Source: Pogostemon cablin
Lineage: Eukaryota > Streptophyta > Magnoliopsida > Lamiales > Lamiaceae
Direction: 5' to 3'
Length of the DNA stretch: 64,000 bases
NCBI GenBank assembly: GCA_023678885.1
Contig: CM042986.1
Span: forward strand, 1,054,001-1,118,000
In this document: in pieces, positions 41,887-54,320 of the stretch
Layout: each line of letters begins with the position of its first letter
Numbering within the stretch: position 1 is the stretch's first letter
Made by a program: the position numbers and the translations under genes
Notes under the pieces: generated by a model
What the model was told of the DNA's origin: nothing
Seen by the model: the letters and a program-made list of their open reading frames with translations, nothing else
The model's database searches: none

Positions 41887-43388
41887 CATTTGGATTTTAT
41901 GCTTCATTCTACTTATCCATTGCCAAATTTTGGACTTCATTTTTGTTTCATCTTTCAGCTCATCCTGAAAATATTTTGGGCTCAAGGGAAATTATATATT
42001 ATCTTGGATTATGATTATTTATAGAGATCAATATTAATTGTTTTCTTGAAACATATAATTTTATTTTTTCAGTGAATTGACCAATATACATTTGAACTAT
42101 ATATACCATCCATCCGTGTGCACAATTTTTGTGATAAAAGATACAGGTTATAATTAAGGGTGTGACTGGTCTATGATAACGAAATATAACTTTTTTTTTT
42201 GTAGGGCAACTCACAACTCATCTTATTGCATCAAATAAGTTTACTTGACCCCAAAAATTAAGTTTATTTTAAATTTAAATACTTTTTTTTAATTAATGGA
42301 TTTTACTTTAGGAATTAACGAGAAAAAAAATCTTAAATTATCACACTTATAACGTCCATTGATACCAAAATTTTAATATGATTTTAAATTAAGAATTTTT
42401 TCTTAATACTTCATTCGATTGTAAGTTCATTCTTGGCGGATCGGTTTATCATGTCATATTTATAGGTTATCTTTATGGAATACTGAGGTTTTTTTTTCTT
42501 CCAAATTACTTTATTTGATCCAAAAATGTAAATATATTAATAACTTTCTAATTAAGTGATTCTTATAATTTGGGTTTATCAAATTAGATAGTGTTTGTTC
42601 ACATTTGAGATAATATTATGAACAAAAATAGAGGAGTTAATTTGCACACCAATTTGTAATTATAAACTTATCTATCTTTAAAACTTGTTGTTAATAAAAA
42701 TAAATAAGGTTTTCAGGTTCATTATCTTATTAATCACGTTCTCAACTTTATTAACCCAAACTAACTCCACATAAATCCAACACTTTTCAAAGCTATCAAT
42801 TTATAAAATCAGTATTTCCAGAACTATCATTTGATACATGAGCAGAGAGCTATTGGCCAAATTAAATATAGGAGTGGGCAGCAGATTTGCGATTAGGATA
42901 AGGATTAAACTTTGAGCATTTCTCACTAGTTTAGAGCATAATTATGGCATTAATATTGTGATAAGGTTAGATTAGAGAATTTGTAGATTAGACCTCCATA
43001 ATCATAGCTTTAACTAAGGAATTTTAGTTTCTAATTAATTTATGACAAGTAGTGCATGAGTTGATACCGTACTATATATCATTATCATCGGATTAAATTA
43101 AATTTATATATATATAGGGAAATTATCCAATTATTTTTAAAAATAAAATAAATATGATAACCACATATAGGTCTGATTCATGCAGCATACTCCCTATGTT
43201 TATAACTTTGAATTCACAAAACCAAAATGGGACACTATATCCAAAATTCTAAATATAATTTGTTTCATCAGGATTTGTGATTCTATCCCATAATGAGGGA
43301 AAAAAATGCAAGTAAAAATGTGTAATTTTTTTACTTTTAATAGTTGTATTAATACACAGTTTGAATTTTAAAATTTTTAAATTACAAA
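41887..43388. other. AT-rich spacer
   Basis: 3' flank of the peptide gene followed by sequence with no gene signal on either strand. Confidence 0.55.
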
Positions 43389-43690
43389 CACTACAGTTTT
43401 TAGCAACGGAATTTACCAAGGGAATTCAATCTGTTAGTAATTACCAATGGATTAGCAACCAAAATGACATTTTTTTTATTAGCAATGGAACACCAATGGA
43501 GGAAATCTTTATATAAATTACCAACGGAATTTTTAGCAGTGTAATTGATTTTTCGTTGTTAAAAACTTACCAACCACTACTTTATCAACGGAAATTTTTC
43601 AATGGATTTCGTTGCTAATCTGTTGGTAAATCAATTTAACAATAGAATTAAGGCTTTTACCAACGGAATATTCCATTGGTAAAAAAAAAC
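43389..43690. mobile_element. CACTA-like transposon end with sub-terminal repeats
   Basis: Begins CACTACAG, the CACTA terminal signature. It is followed by many copies, in both orientations, of ACCAACGGAAT/ATTCCGTTGGT-like words (for example near 43531, 43595, 43616 and 43660). Such sub-terminal motif clusters bind the CACTA transposase. No matching opposite end and no coding part is visible, so this is a remnant. Confidence 0.65.
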
Positions 43691-43997
43691 AATTTTATTG
43701 TAAATTTAATTTTTTTTATAAATATTACTTCCTTTCTCCAACCGCTTGTATCCATTTATTTTTTATTATATTTTTTTAACTTAAACAAAGAAGAGCAATA
43801 TTTATTGTGTATACTGTAATTACTAATTTATTAAACTTTGTCATATTGTCCTAACTTTTAAAATAAAGAATGACATAAATCGTAATTTTATAAAAACTTT
43901 TTTCTAAGTATTAATTTGTAAGTGTGGCTCTGCGTAATCTAAAAAACAAAATTAATACTTTTGGGAAAAAAAAGAGTATTCATGTATTTTCTCAAAG

Positions 43998-43999
<2 letters not shown>

Positions 44000-44093
<94 letters not shown>
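44000..44093. repeat. (AT)n microsatellite, about 47 units
   Basis: Uninterrupted alternating TA over about 94 bp. Confidence 0.97.
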
Positions 44094-44096
<3 letters not shown>

Positions 44097-45954
44097 GGAA
44101 ATTGGGGGTGGAGAGAAATAGCATGTGGCGAAACACTGGAGATACAAACGTCCACAATACCTTAACAAACTCATTAATTAATTCTCTTAATTTGTCTTCT
44201 TCTTCACCAAATGGACTATTATTCATTTTCTACTCCTTTGTTATTTTTATTATTCTTTTAGGGTCATGTGCTATTTTTAAGTTGTATAGCTTATATTATG
44301 TGTGTGTAAAACTAATCATAATATTTATTTTTGTAATTAAAATACTTTTTATTTTTTTTAGTAATATTTAGAATTCGATTCTTGATTATTATATTTAAAT
44401 GTTAAATATATTTAAAATGTTATAGAGTTTCAAAATATATTTTTAAATATATTTAAACAATAAACAAGTCGAGGTTAAACAATTTAAATTAATGAAGCCA
44501 AACACGAGCCTGCAGTGTGATACTTAAGCTTGAAGCTAGTGCATAATTTTAAAATTCATCAAAAATAAAATATTTATTTAACTTTATATGATATCTTTAA
44601 TTATTTATTTCCAATACAATAAGTATTAGTTTTATTTGAAGATTTGGTTGAGTCCAAAACTATGAGCATGATCCCTGCTATATCACAAGTTTTCACAAAT
44701 ATATTAAATATATATTGATCAAATTAAATTAATTAACACCCTTAAATTGGTTCAATACATATGTATATTAACATTTTATATTATAATAATAATAATTATA
44801 ACTAGGTAATCATATGTTTTAAAGTAATATAAAATCAAAAGACAGATATATGTGTAAGACGAGTTGTGAGATGGTTAACCCATTATTAAAGTATGTTTAT
44901 TATATAAGTAATGTATATTTATTGGTAGTTAAAATATGTTTGTAGTGAATCATTTTATAAAATTTTAGAATTATTACTTAATTAATCATTTATCATACTT
45001 TTGAAAATATATTTTAACTACTAATAAACATGTTTTACTTATATAATATTAATTATATTATAAAATTTAAGAATTATACTCTAATCATCATTCATTATAT
45101 TTTAAAAAATTTAACTGTCAATAAATATATTCTAATTGTATAATAATCATAGGTTAATAGTTAGAGGAAATAAAAATAATGTTATTTAAATATAATGTCA
45201 GAGTAAATTTAGAGGTAGAACATATATTCTATAATAAAAATGAGAAATTAAAAGGATGGGATAATTGTTATCTTAAAAATAGAATAGGGTTGGAGAAAAT
45301 CTTATCCCTTAGGGAAAAAAGATGACTCACATTTATGACAACGGACAAAGTGTTTGGTCTAAGCAGTCGGTAAAGTTTTGGAAACTATTATCATTTTGAC
45401 AACACATATAAATTGTCTTCCATAGCTTTTGGATTTATATACTTCGTATTAATCTTAACTGTTTTTTTTCCTATAATATTCATTACTTGCATTAATTTTT
45501 TGTCAACTAATGTATTGAAAATTTCTTTATGAAGATTAGTTATAAGAGTGATACATATTAAATTGTTGAAATATATATAATATATTTGAAGTTGGAAAAT
45601 ATTAGAAGAGATGTAGTACCTAGAGACTTGCTTTTCCCGTGATTGCTTTTTAATTAATGAAAAATATAATTATTACAGTTTACACTCCATGATTAGCTAA
45701 CTTTTATAATTTAAAATAACCATCGTAGTCTGTTGCAAATTAATTTAGACCACTTTTGACTAAGATATGGAGTATAGTTTTAAAATTCCATTCATAGGGT
45801 GCACATAATTAAACTAACACACTACACCCTAACAACATTTTATACTTTCTTCCTATCATATTATATTGCATGTACAATGTTTTCTTTAAAAAAAAAATCT
45901 TTTAACTAGATGTATTGATATTTGAAGGGTAATATAATTTTTTTAAATAATCAT

Positions 45955-46175
45955 GTTAGGTGAGCGTCACCTCATCATTCCGATCGGAAATCCACAATTC
46001 CTATTGTTACGTGACAATCACGTGTTGTTTTCGGTGATTTCAGCGTTTTCCGGCAAAAATGAGATATGTTTGACCATATTTCTGAATCGGTGACACTAAA
46101 TTAGCAATTTTATCTTTTATGGAACGAAAATAGAATATAAGCAAAGTTACATGACTGAATTTGTTTTTATTCCCT
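45955..46175. mobile_element. Diverged fragment of the fold-back family
   Basis: Shares the order GACAATCACGTG, TTTTCCGGC, GACACTAAATTAGCAA and GAACGAAAATAGAATAT with the right arm of the element at 31932-33012 (about 32660-32810). One arm only, considerably diverged. Confidence 0.65.
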
Positions 46176-47596
46176 TTTTGTAAGAGATATTATCACTTTT
46201 TAAAAAAAAATGATGTTAGTTATTTTATTTATACTATAATATAATTTATTGATGAAATAGATTATTGTATTATTATCATTTTTAACTTATTAAGTATCAT
46301 TTCTTCATTAAAATATAATTACTTCTTATTCGTCTCACGAAAGTCATTTTGTAAGACGATATCATACAAGTTTTGCCTAAAATTTATTATAGGACAGATA
46401 AGAAATAAATTAAAATGTGAAATTTATCGTGAAATGAATGAATGGAGTATTTTTTTTAAAGTGTATTGTTAAACTAGATGTCCTTATAAGATAAAATCTT
46501 TTATTTTGTTTACGTAATACTAATAATGAAAAAAAATGCATTAATATTATTCTCACCAACATTTAAAAAAATAAAAATAATAACAAGTCATGAGTGGGTG
46601 GGATATGATGGGAAAAAAAAAAGAAAAGATAGAAGAATACAATATGATGATAAGTACAAATCAATTACAACGTTAATGCCAATGTCCCACCTCTCAAAAT
46701 AAATTGGATGTACTATAGATAGGATAGATCGATAGAGATTGAACTAAGATCAAACATCTTTGTTTCCTTCCACTACATTTAAACATAACTCACTAATTTC
46801 AACCTAACTTTAAATGCATTACTAATAATTCATTGCCTCATCTAACAATTTTTGTTTTTACGTGTTACTCACATGGGTCATATATAGTTCGGTGCACTTT
46901 AATTTCAAATAAATTCAAAAATAAAAATAAAAAATCATATATTGATAAATCATAAATCGTTTGAGTAAAATAATAATCGCTTACATTCATGCACACATAT
47001 TAAATAATTTAATTTTTTTTAATGACAATGTATTGCGTACATAGTTAGTTATAAGTATACGCTTCATAACTTATATACTTTATTTCGTGATTTATGATAC
47101 ATAACTTATTTTACTCATCTATTAATGAAAATCTTGTAATTCACATGTTATTTTATCTCAATAGTTTAATTTCTAAAAATTTTTTAAGAGTATATTGCTA
47201 ATTTTAAGAATAAAAATATAATTCTACCTTTATGATTCACTTTATAATACCAGTATTGTACCTATTTAATCCCAAAAATTAACTTAACCTTGAAGGCATA
47301 ATATATACAGAAATCTAATTCGCGATTCAAGAAAAGTAATTACACCAGTTATGTTAATTACCTTAACTATAAATAATAAAAATACTTGTAAAAAAAAAAG
47401 TTATAAAAAAATATTTGGAGCCCTAATGGAAAATGGGGCCCTGCACCGCCATGCGACTGTTCATGCAATAATGTAAGAATTAAATTTTCATGTGTAATTT
47501 TAATTGAAAATATTTAACAAATTGGTGTCGTTTCCCATGGCAAGCCAAATTCACAACTTCGATGACAAAGTTCAATGGTTCCTTTCCATATACATT

Positions 47597-47701
<105 letters not shown>

Positions 47702-47934
47702 GACTACATTCATTGAATGCAATCATCACATTTAATTAGGTTATGCAATAAAAAAAAATTATGACATTATTTAAATCATCCATCGATTTAAAATGTTGGT
47801 CAGTACTCATAGTTATTTATTTAAAACATTCTCTTAAGATCCTCTCGGCCTGTCAAAATTGATTAAAAAGAAAATGCAAATAATTCTGTTACGATGCACG
47901 ATAAATGCAAAGAATTTATAGCTACTTAATTGTG

Positions 47935-47938
<4 letters not shown>

Positions 47939-48023
<85 letters not shown>
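47939..48023. repeat. (AT)n microsatellite, about 42 units
   Basis: Uninterrupted alternating TA over about 85 bp, only 240 bp from the previous tract. Confidence 0.97.
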
Positions 48024-48029
<6 letters not shown>

Positions 48030-49074
48030 AATAATATCTCTGACTTTATTAAATGTGTTAGTTGAACATAAATACATAAAAATATAAAAAAGATAGCTAG
48101 ATTGCTACTACCATCATGCAGTCTCGTATAAGATGCGAAATTATACTATATAGCATAAAATACAAATACAAACCTTTTGTATTTACAAGTTTTAATTATT
48201 TTTTGTGAAATTAGAATATTTTGATCAGTCATGTTAAATTATAATCCTATTCTAAAACGTCTCTCTCAAAGCCGTAACTTTTTCTCAACAAAGCAAAATT
48301 AGCAACCAACCAAAGTGAACACAAATATATACATATTAAATGAAAATCATAATAAATTATAGTAATATTAAAAGATGCCATATATAAACTACTCAAACCA
48401 TTGACCAGTTTATTTTGTAAAATTTATTCTATTCGTATCTATTTTTGGGTAAAATCTAACCTTGCCTTTTTATGAAATAATCTCTTGCACAACCATTTTT
48501 TAAACAGTAAACTATTGTTTATATACTCTCTTGTTTTCACATCAATTAATATTATTTAATGTGTAATAAATAGTGTATTAGTATGAGTGTGTGCTCAATA
48601 TTTTAATTGTATTAATAGATGTATGTGGATCATGTAAAAAATAAAGTTAACTCTTTAGGTGAGACGTAAAAAAAAACTCTTGAAGAGGATAGAGGAAGTA
48701 TATAGTTGTATGCATCTTTACACAATATATACTTCCTAAATCACTAAAATTCTTATATTAAATGTTTATTTGACTGTTTATAATGTACAAATATTTTATC
48801 AAATTATTCTGTAAATAATTAAGTTGAACCTCCACATAATTTCTGCAATCAGCCAATTAGGAAATTAGACCTTTATTAATTGAAATAATGCTCAACGAAT
48901 TAAGTTTACTAATTTCAATATATACATGTAATTAGTAATTTTTCTAAATAAATTTAAATAAAGAAAAATCGAATTTTTATAAATTAATAGTGCCAACTGA
49001 AGCGAGTCAGAAAGGGGGTTTGGAAGAAAGTGACAATAGGAAGAGAAGCGAAAAAATAAAAAGGATTGAGGAGA

Positions 49075-49107
49075 GGGGGGTGGTGGTTGGGGGTAGGGTG
49101 GGGGTGG
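49075..49107 (+). promoter_or_regulatory. G-quadruplex-prone tract upstream of the 50051 gene
   Basis: G-runs of 6, 5, 3 and 5 are separated by short loops (49075-49080, 49089-49093, 49096-49098, 49100-49104) within an AT-rich region, about 950 bp upstream of the gene start. Four-tract spacing permits a G-quadruplex. A regulatory role is speculative. Confidence 0.45.
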
Positions 49108-49279
49108 AGGTTCCGTTATTATCCACTAGGTATTCGTGGCAGTAAAAGGTTGGGGGGTTAAAACCATGGTCCCACAATAAATACTGTTCCTCCACGTGGC
49201 AGCTCTCTGTTAGATTCTAGGTTCTCCCCATAACGCCGAGTAACCGAAACTGAAAACCTAAACCAAATGGGAAATAAAA

Positions 49280-49549
49280 TACTACTACCTCGTACCATTA
49301 AAATTGATATAATTTTTTTTGGCACGAACATTAAGAAATATAATAATTTAATATAAAATAAAGTAAAATGAAGTGAAATAAATAATATTTAATATGTAGT
49401 GTGTAGTTATATTAGAGGTGATATGTAGGGCCATGAGGGTAGATTATTTGTTTTTATGTGGGTCCCAAGTATTAAAAAGAAAATGTATTAATTTTAGTGA
49501 GACAAACAAAAAGGAAAGTATGTCAATTTATATGGGATGGATGAAGTAA
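49280..49549. mobile_element. Stowaway-like MITE (degenerate)
   Basis: The left end TACTACCTCGTACCATTAAA and the reverse complement of the right end, TACTTCATCCATCCCATATA, are diverged inverted repeats. Both lead into AATTGAYATA. Length about 270 bp, AT-rich, no coding. It lies 500 bp upstream of the 50051 gene. Confidence 0.65.
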
Positions 49550-50050
49550 TTTTTTTTACTATGTGAGAAGAGAGAGAGGAAGGAGAGAGATCGTCGGCGA
49601 GGAGGATATACAGAACATACATACAATACTCTATCTATAATCTATGTCTATGTATGGAATTTATATAATTTCCCTTTAACGGGAGAGTCTTCCTCTTTTT
49701 CTTGCCCTTAATTTTAATTTAATCCTTTTTGTCTTGCATACATTATATGTGTGTGTATATATCTGAGATCATTCACGTGTCTTCCTCTGTTCTTAATTCA
49801 TCCCCCTCACCCCCACCCCAAACGACCCCCCCCCCCCCCCCCCCCTCAATTTTGCATTTTCCTTTTCCCATTCGATTTTGCTTTTTCTTCTGAGGTTTCT
49901 GTTTGTTTCTGAGAAAGATTCTCGGCGGTTACGTTTCTTTGACGGTGGGCGCTGTATATATTACAAGGGGGTTTCTTCTATTACCCACCAATATCTCATT
50001 CTAAAATCAAGATTTTAGAGAGAGAGAAGAGAGAAGAGAGGAGAGAGAGA
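49550..50050 (+). promoter_or_regulatory. Promoter and 5' UTR of the 50051 gene
   Basis: Contains a run of 20 C (49826-49845), pyrimidine-rich stretches, TATATATT near 49954, and a GA-rich leader (GAGAGAGAAGAGAG) running right up to the ATG. CT/GA-rich leaders are frequent in plant 5' UTRs. Confidence 0.5.
49826..49845. repeat. Poly-C run of 20
   Basis: Twenty consecutive C. The exact length of such runs is error-prone in sequencing. Confidence 0.9.
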
Positions 50051-51341
50051 ATGGAAGGAGGAAAGCAATCGGGGTCTTCACTTGCTTCTGATCTTTTTGG
50101 GGCTAAGGATTCTCCAACTGCTTCATCTTCTGGGATTTTTGGTTCAATCTTTGCACCGCCTTCTAAGGTAGTAATAATAATTTACATTCTGTTTAATTAC
50201 ATTTTTATTACAGAGTTTTCGGTGTTTGGTTTAATTTGTCGGTGCATTCTTACACGTGTGGAAACTGGTTATTATGTTGATTGCTGTAATTTAGTATGTT
50301 TGTAGTCTCTACTTTATGTTTCTGTTTGATTCCATGTTTTGCTGTTTCTTTAGTTCTTTAGAGTTCTTCATTGCCTTTGAAACATCAATTCCAGTTTTCA
50401 TTACTCTTATCAGTATTTTTTGAGCAGATAAACTAACTTATTGCTAATCTAAGCTAGTAAAGTGGGGTTGCAGTTTTGTCTAATTAAATACTCTTTTGTT
50501 TGTTGTCCTGTCATAGGTTGTTGGTCGGGAATCGTTACGATCGTCAGAATCTGAGAAGAAGAGTAGCCATGGTAATCCTGCATGGGGTGAGAAGAGTGGC
50601 ATTTCATTTTCAGGTAGTTTGAATTGAGTTCATAGTATGTCCTGTGGTCCTACTCTGTTTTGTGTGAATATATATGTTAGCATTTAGCGGATGCAGTTGT
50701 TTTTGGCCTCTAAATCTCATGTTCTTGTACTAAAGGTGCAAAAAGTTTTGGATTATGATTGATTAGTGACTACTGTCTATGTATGAGAAACTTGTTTAAT
50801 GGAACTGATCAACAAACTTGTGACAGTGAACAGAATCACATGGATTTGTAGCAACTATGTTACTTCCAATTTCCTTGTCTGTTTGTACGAGTTTGGATGA
50901 TGTTTGGCTTCTTTTTCAGACGACTATGGTGTGGGAGGTGAAGGGCAGAACAAGAGCAAAGACACTAGATCATATTATACCGACGAAAAGCCGCTGCCAT
51001 TTCATTACAGCTCATCCATATACTATGGTGGTCAAGATGTCTATTTTCGACCCGAGAGTGCCCAGAAACCCAGTCTCACTACTACGGTGAGCGAACTGCG
51101 AAATAGTCCTAAAATTGCATTCAATCCAGGATATTATCTTGACAACATCCTGACCTAATGATTCATTACAACTTGTTTCATTTTCAGTTCAACGAAGACG
51201 GGGTCGAAGACGACTCGGGCAGTGCTTCAAGAGGGAACTGGTGGCAGGGTATGCAACAAACTTGGGACATATCATTATATTCTTGAGAATTTTCATTTAT
51301 CCCCTGATTTGTGTCTTTTGGCAGGATCTCTTTACTACTAA
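50051..51341 (+). CDS. Plant-specific protein of unknown function, 5 exons
   Basis: Exons 50051-50167, 50517-50613, 50920-51086, 51188-51248 and 51325-51341 join with GT..AG introns and matching phases to 459 nt, 152 residues. The N-terminus is Ser/Gly-rich with DLFGAKDS and GIFGSIFAPPSKVVGRES. The middle has a Ser/Lys-rich stretch, then PLPFHYSSSIYYGGQDVYF. The C-terminus is acidic (EDGVEDDSGS) and ends RGNWWQGSLYY. No signal peptide, membrane helix or catalytic motif; it looks largely disordered. I recall similar small unnamed proteins across land plants but cannot assign a function. The last exon codes only GSLYY and stop. Transcribed sequence probably continues past 51341, where a further intron in the 3' UTR (acceptor near 51460) is possible. 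Confidence 0.88.
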
Positions 51342-52387
51342 GGGCTTGATATGGCACATATATATATATAATAACTTATCTAGGTACTTGAAAAAATATT
51401 ATGTAATCTCAGATTCGATTAGTACTATATAATTGTAATAACATATGATTTTTATTTGCAGGAAGACATATATCTAGGAAAGCAGCAGTTTAATCTGCCC
51501 TTTGTAATAGGGAAAGTAGATGCAACAGTGTCTGTTGTAACTCTTGGCTTTGCTTTCTCATTGTAAAGGATAATAATAAATATCTTGGCTAATATATACG
51601 ATATCTTCCATCGTAACTCCTTCTTACGAAATGTGAACACGCGTAAAAAAATCGCAATTAATGAGTTGCTTGACGCTACAGGAGGTAGCAGATGGTGATT
51701 ACAACAGATTTTGACTGCTGTTTTGTCTGAAAATTAAGGTTGTTTATTCTCGTATTATGTTGTTGTTGTCAATCTGGTATTGGTTTCGGAATCTGATTTT
51801 ATGTGTTTGAACTAGACTAGATAATGAGAAAAGAATCGTAATTCATGGAGAGGAGTTGCCTAAACTTGATTATGGAAGCCCACAGAATATGCCTGTGTTC
51901 TGCTCACGTGATATCCATCTTGTCTGCCCACTCATTCCTAAATTATTGAATACTTCATTTGATATCAAATATCCGGATCTTAAAGTTTTATTTAACTTTA
52001 ATCAACTTATTTCACCCATACACTTCTAAATCAGTAATTTCAGATTCGTACAACTTTACTCGTACAGAAAGTTGGTTGGATATATAGATAACTTAGGATA
52101 GTCGAAATGTTACTGGTATATGTCGACTGACTAGGTCAGACTTTGACTGTTGTTTCAGCTTTTATGAGTATTGGAATATCTTTTTTCAAGGATAGCTGTG
52201 TTTATCAGAATTAATTGTGAATAAGAAAATAAAAATATAGAGTATAGGATTAAGAAAAGTGAAATGATCAGTAAATAAATTAAGCAGGTCCAATAACTAA
52301 AAAGGATTAGCAAAAGCCAGAAATTATTTATTACATAGATTAGTACTATTATTGGGCATGTATGCTCCAAGATTGCGACTCTTCTCA
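51342..52387. other. 3' flanks of the convergent 50051 and DIR1-like genes
   Basis: No coding signal. It contains the 3' UTR of the plus-strand gene and, towards 52387, that of the minus-strand gene. Confidence 0.5.
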
Positions 52388-52820
52388 TCAAGGCAAAGTG
52401 TAAGCTGCAAAAAAATCACAACCCAATATTTTTATATTCAAATATTGCTATTCAATTTGGTGCTAATTAAATTAAAATATCAAACTTACGTCCACATTTG
52501 AAGCCAACGGGGCGATTAGCGAAACGGCACCGTTTTGGAATGGTGATGGCGATTCCCGGCTTAACTCCGGCAGCCTTGGCCGTGCCGGAGAGCAGAACAG
52601 CGCACAGGCATTTCGGATTCCGGCCAATTCTCTTCACTTGTGCGCAGCAGTTTCCCGAAACCGCCGCCTTCGCATCACGTGCCGCCAACGCGCATGGCGC
52701 CAGCTGCACGGCCACTTTGTCCGGAGACATTTTCCCGCAGGCGCCGGCGCCGGCGGCACCTCCGATCCCTGCTACGGCAAGCAGGATCAAGAGGCAGACA
52801 ATCTTAAAAAAACCAGACAT
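52388..52820 (-). CDS. DIR1-like lipid-transfer protein, 2 exons
   Basis: Small secreted lipid-binding protein of the eight-cysteine family, like Arabidopsis DIR1, which acts in long-distance signalling of systemic acquired resistance. Exon 1 is 52820-52490; exon 2 is 52404-52388, only 17 nt. The donor GTAAGT and acceptor TTTTTTTGCAG fit, giving 348 nt and 115 residues. A signal peptide covers about 1-26 (FFKIVCLLILLAVAG). The mature part has the C..C..CC..CxC..C..C pattern (LAPCA, GNCCAQV, NPKCLCAV, IPKRC, FKCG) and DIR1-like ITIPKRC and NRPVG. Splicing replaces an unspliced RKFDILI tail by GPYTLP, the expected ending for this family. I chose the ATG at 52818-52820 over the upstream one (52874) because it starts the signal peptide. 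Lipid signalling is family knowledge, not shown here. Confidence 0.92.
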
Positions 52821-53220
52821 TTTATTTTTTATGGAATTCAAATATTTGTTAGTTGATGATTCAATCCTAGACATGGATTAATTTATAGTGCATATTCCAG
52901 TAGTGTGAAAGGAGAAAGCACTAAGAGAAACATCAATAATCAATTCGTTTAAATCATTTAGGATGCTGCTTTTTCTATTTTCAACCATTAAGGTGGTAAC
53001 AAGTGACGTGTACACAGATGGAGGTGTAAATTGATGAAATCCATTTATGCCACTCTTTCATATAAATTTTTGTAAAGATTAAAATTTTAAAACAAGTAGT
53101 TGTCTGACAACGTAAAAATGATCTCACGCAGGTGCTCTCAAGCTTTAAAAGAAGAGTAGGCGAATGAGAATGAGCCAACCACCCAACTAGTGTGTACTTT
53201 GCCAACACTTGTATGTATTC
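52821..53220. other. Upstream region of the DIR1-like gene
   Basis: No coding. Minus-strand TATA-like TATAAATTA (about 52880-52888) is some 60 bp before the chosen start. Confidence 0.4.
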
Positions 53221-53487
53221 TATAATTGCTTCGACTGCCCCAGGGCATAGCTCAAGTGGTAGAGGGGAGGGTGGAAAGGTCTTCCAGCTGAGCTTGGTTG
53301 CTGCAGGGTGGGGGTTCGAATCCTGCCTTTGGCATAGATTTTGCCCCTTGCAAGCACAAGTTTAACAGTGAGTCCTCCCTATAAGTCACTTGAGGCACAT
53401 CCTGCGATTTACCTCCTCCACCAATCCCCAAGGCAGGGGCGGTGGGGCCCCTAATGGTGGGGTAAACCATTTATAATTGCTTCGACT
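53221..53487 (+). mobile_element. Full-length tRNA-derived SINE with 16-bp target duplication
   Basis: The body, 53237-53471, has an RNA polymerase III box A (TAGCTCAAGTGG, near 53248) and box B (GGTTCGAATCC, near 53313), and a 3' part ending GGGGTAAACCATT. A perfect 16-bp duplication, TATAATTGCTTCGACT, flanks it (53221-53236 and 53472-53487). This proves insertion by target-primed reverse transcription, using enzymes from a LINE. It has no poly-A tail but a short T-rich end. A 57-bp relative sits at 20273-20329. Confidence 0.95.
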
Positions 53488-54004
53488 TCTCCACTAGTGA
53501 GAAAAGTTGAGTTAAATATTATCAAAATGTTGATGATGACTGATGAGTAATAGCAAAAGTATTTAAATTTACTTGAAAGCTCTAATAATTTGATAATTTT
53601 AATATATTTCATATGATCAAGCCCCAGTTTTATAAGTATATTTTAATCTATTTTCTATAATTTTATCGAACAGTGCCCAAAAATATGAGTATGGATAGTA
53701 TAGTTTGATTCGCATAGGATCATCTGCGTCATTTTCGTGCGTCATTTTCGTGTATCATCTCCTGTATCACGCGTTAAGTGATTGACACGTAAGAAGGGAT
53801 TAAATCCAACCATTGCCCCTATGGTTTAAAGATTAGGGTATAGTTTTCTCTCTCCTACGTTTCGTCCATCCAACGGTTTGACACAGGAAATGATGGTTTA
53901 AAGATTAGGCCATTAAATAAAAGAATTGATTGTGAAATGGGCGGGTATAGGCCCAAGAGAATGGCGTATGAACAGGCCCAATCCAAAAATTCTTTAAAAA
54001 TAAA
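53488..54004. other. Spacer before tRNA-Asp
   Basis: No gene. Near 53940-53985 there are TAGGCCCA and CAGGCCCAA words. The T-run on the minus strand just after the tRNA (plus-strand AAAAA at 53996-54000) should end polymerase III transcription. Confidence 0.5.
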
Positions 54005-54076
54005 CGCCGTTGCCGGGGATCGAACCCGGGTCACCCGCGTGACAGGCGGGAATACTTACCACTATACTACAACGAC
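54005..54076 (-). tRNA. tRNA-Asp (anticodon GTC)
   Basis: 72 nt fold into a full cloverleaf. The acceptor GTCGTTG pairs with CAACGGC with one G-T wobble, and the discriminator is G. The D-arm carries box A (TAGTATAGTGGTAAGTA). The anticodon arm is CCCGC-CTGTCAC-GCGGG with anticodon GTC. The T-arm CCGGG-TTCGATC-CCCGG holds box B. No intron; CCA is not encoded, as in nuclear genes. A T-rich terminator follows. It is nuclear type in sequence and complete. Confidence 0.98.
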
Positions 54077-54320
54077 TTGATGTCCAATTTTTAAAAAAAT
54101 ATAATTAATTTATTATATATTAAAAAGTTGGGGTTAACTCAGTGTCTGTTTCTTCAAAACTAAGCCTATCTTGTAAATTTTCTCTTTATTACCACAAAAT
54201 TGATTAACACAACAGAATTAGAAAAGTGATAGCTGATCTCACCATCTTAGACAAACTCTTTCTGCATTTACATTTTAAAAGAAATAAAATTTGTTATAGA
54301 TCAAACATTATTACATGGTT
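54077..54320. other. Short spacer, 3' flank of ROPGEF
   Basis: AT-rich, no gene; likely ROPGEF 3' UTR. Confidence 0.45.

Noticed and set aside
43924..44371. Frames with long Ile-Tyr repeats (also at 47514-47729 and 47905-48087)
   Set aside because: Produced by (AT)n microsatellites; no start context, no conserved sequence.
49007..49195. 62-residue minus-strand frame with a hydrophobic end
   Set aside because: Low-complexity translation of the G-rich tract; no supporting motif or neighbour.
52498..52881. 127-residue plus-strand frame
   Set aside because: Antisense of the DIR1-like gene, which has the eight-cysteine motif and introns.
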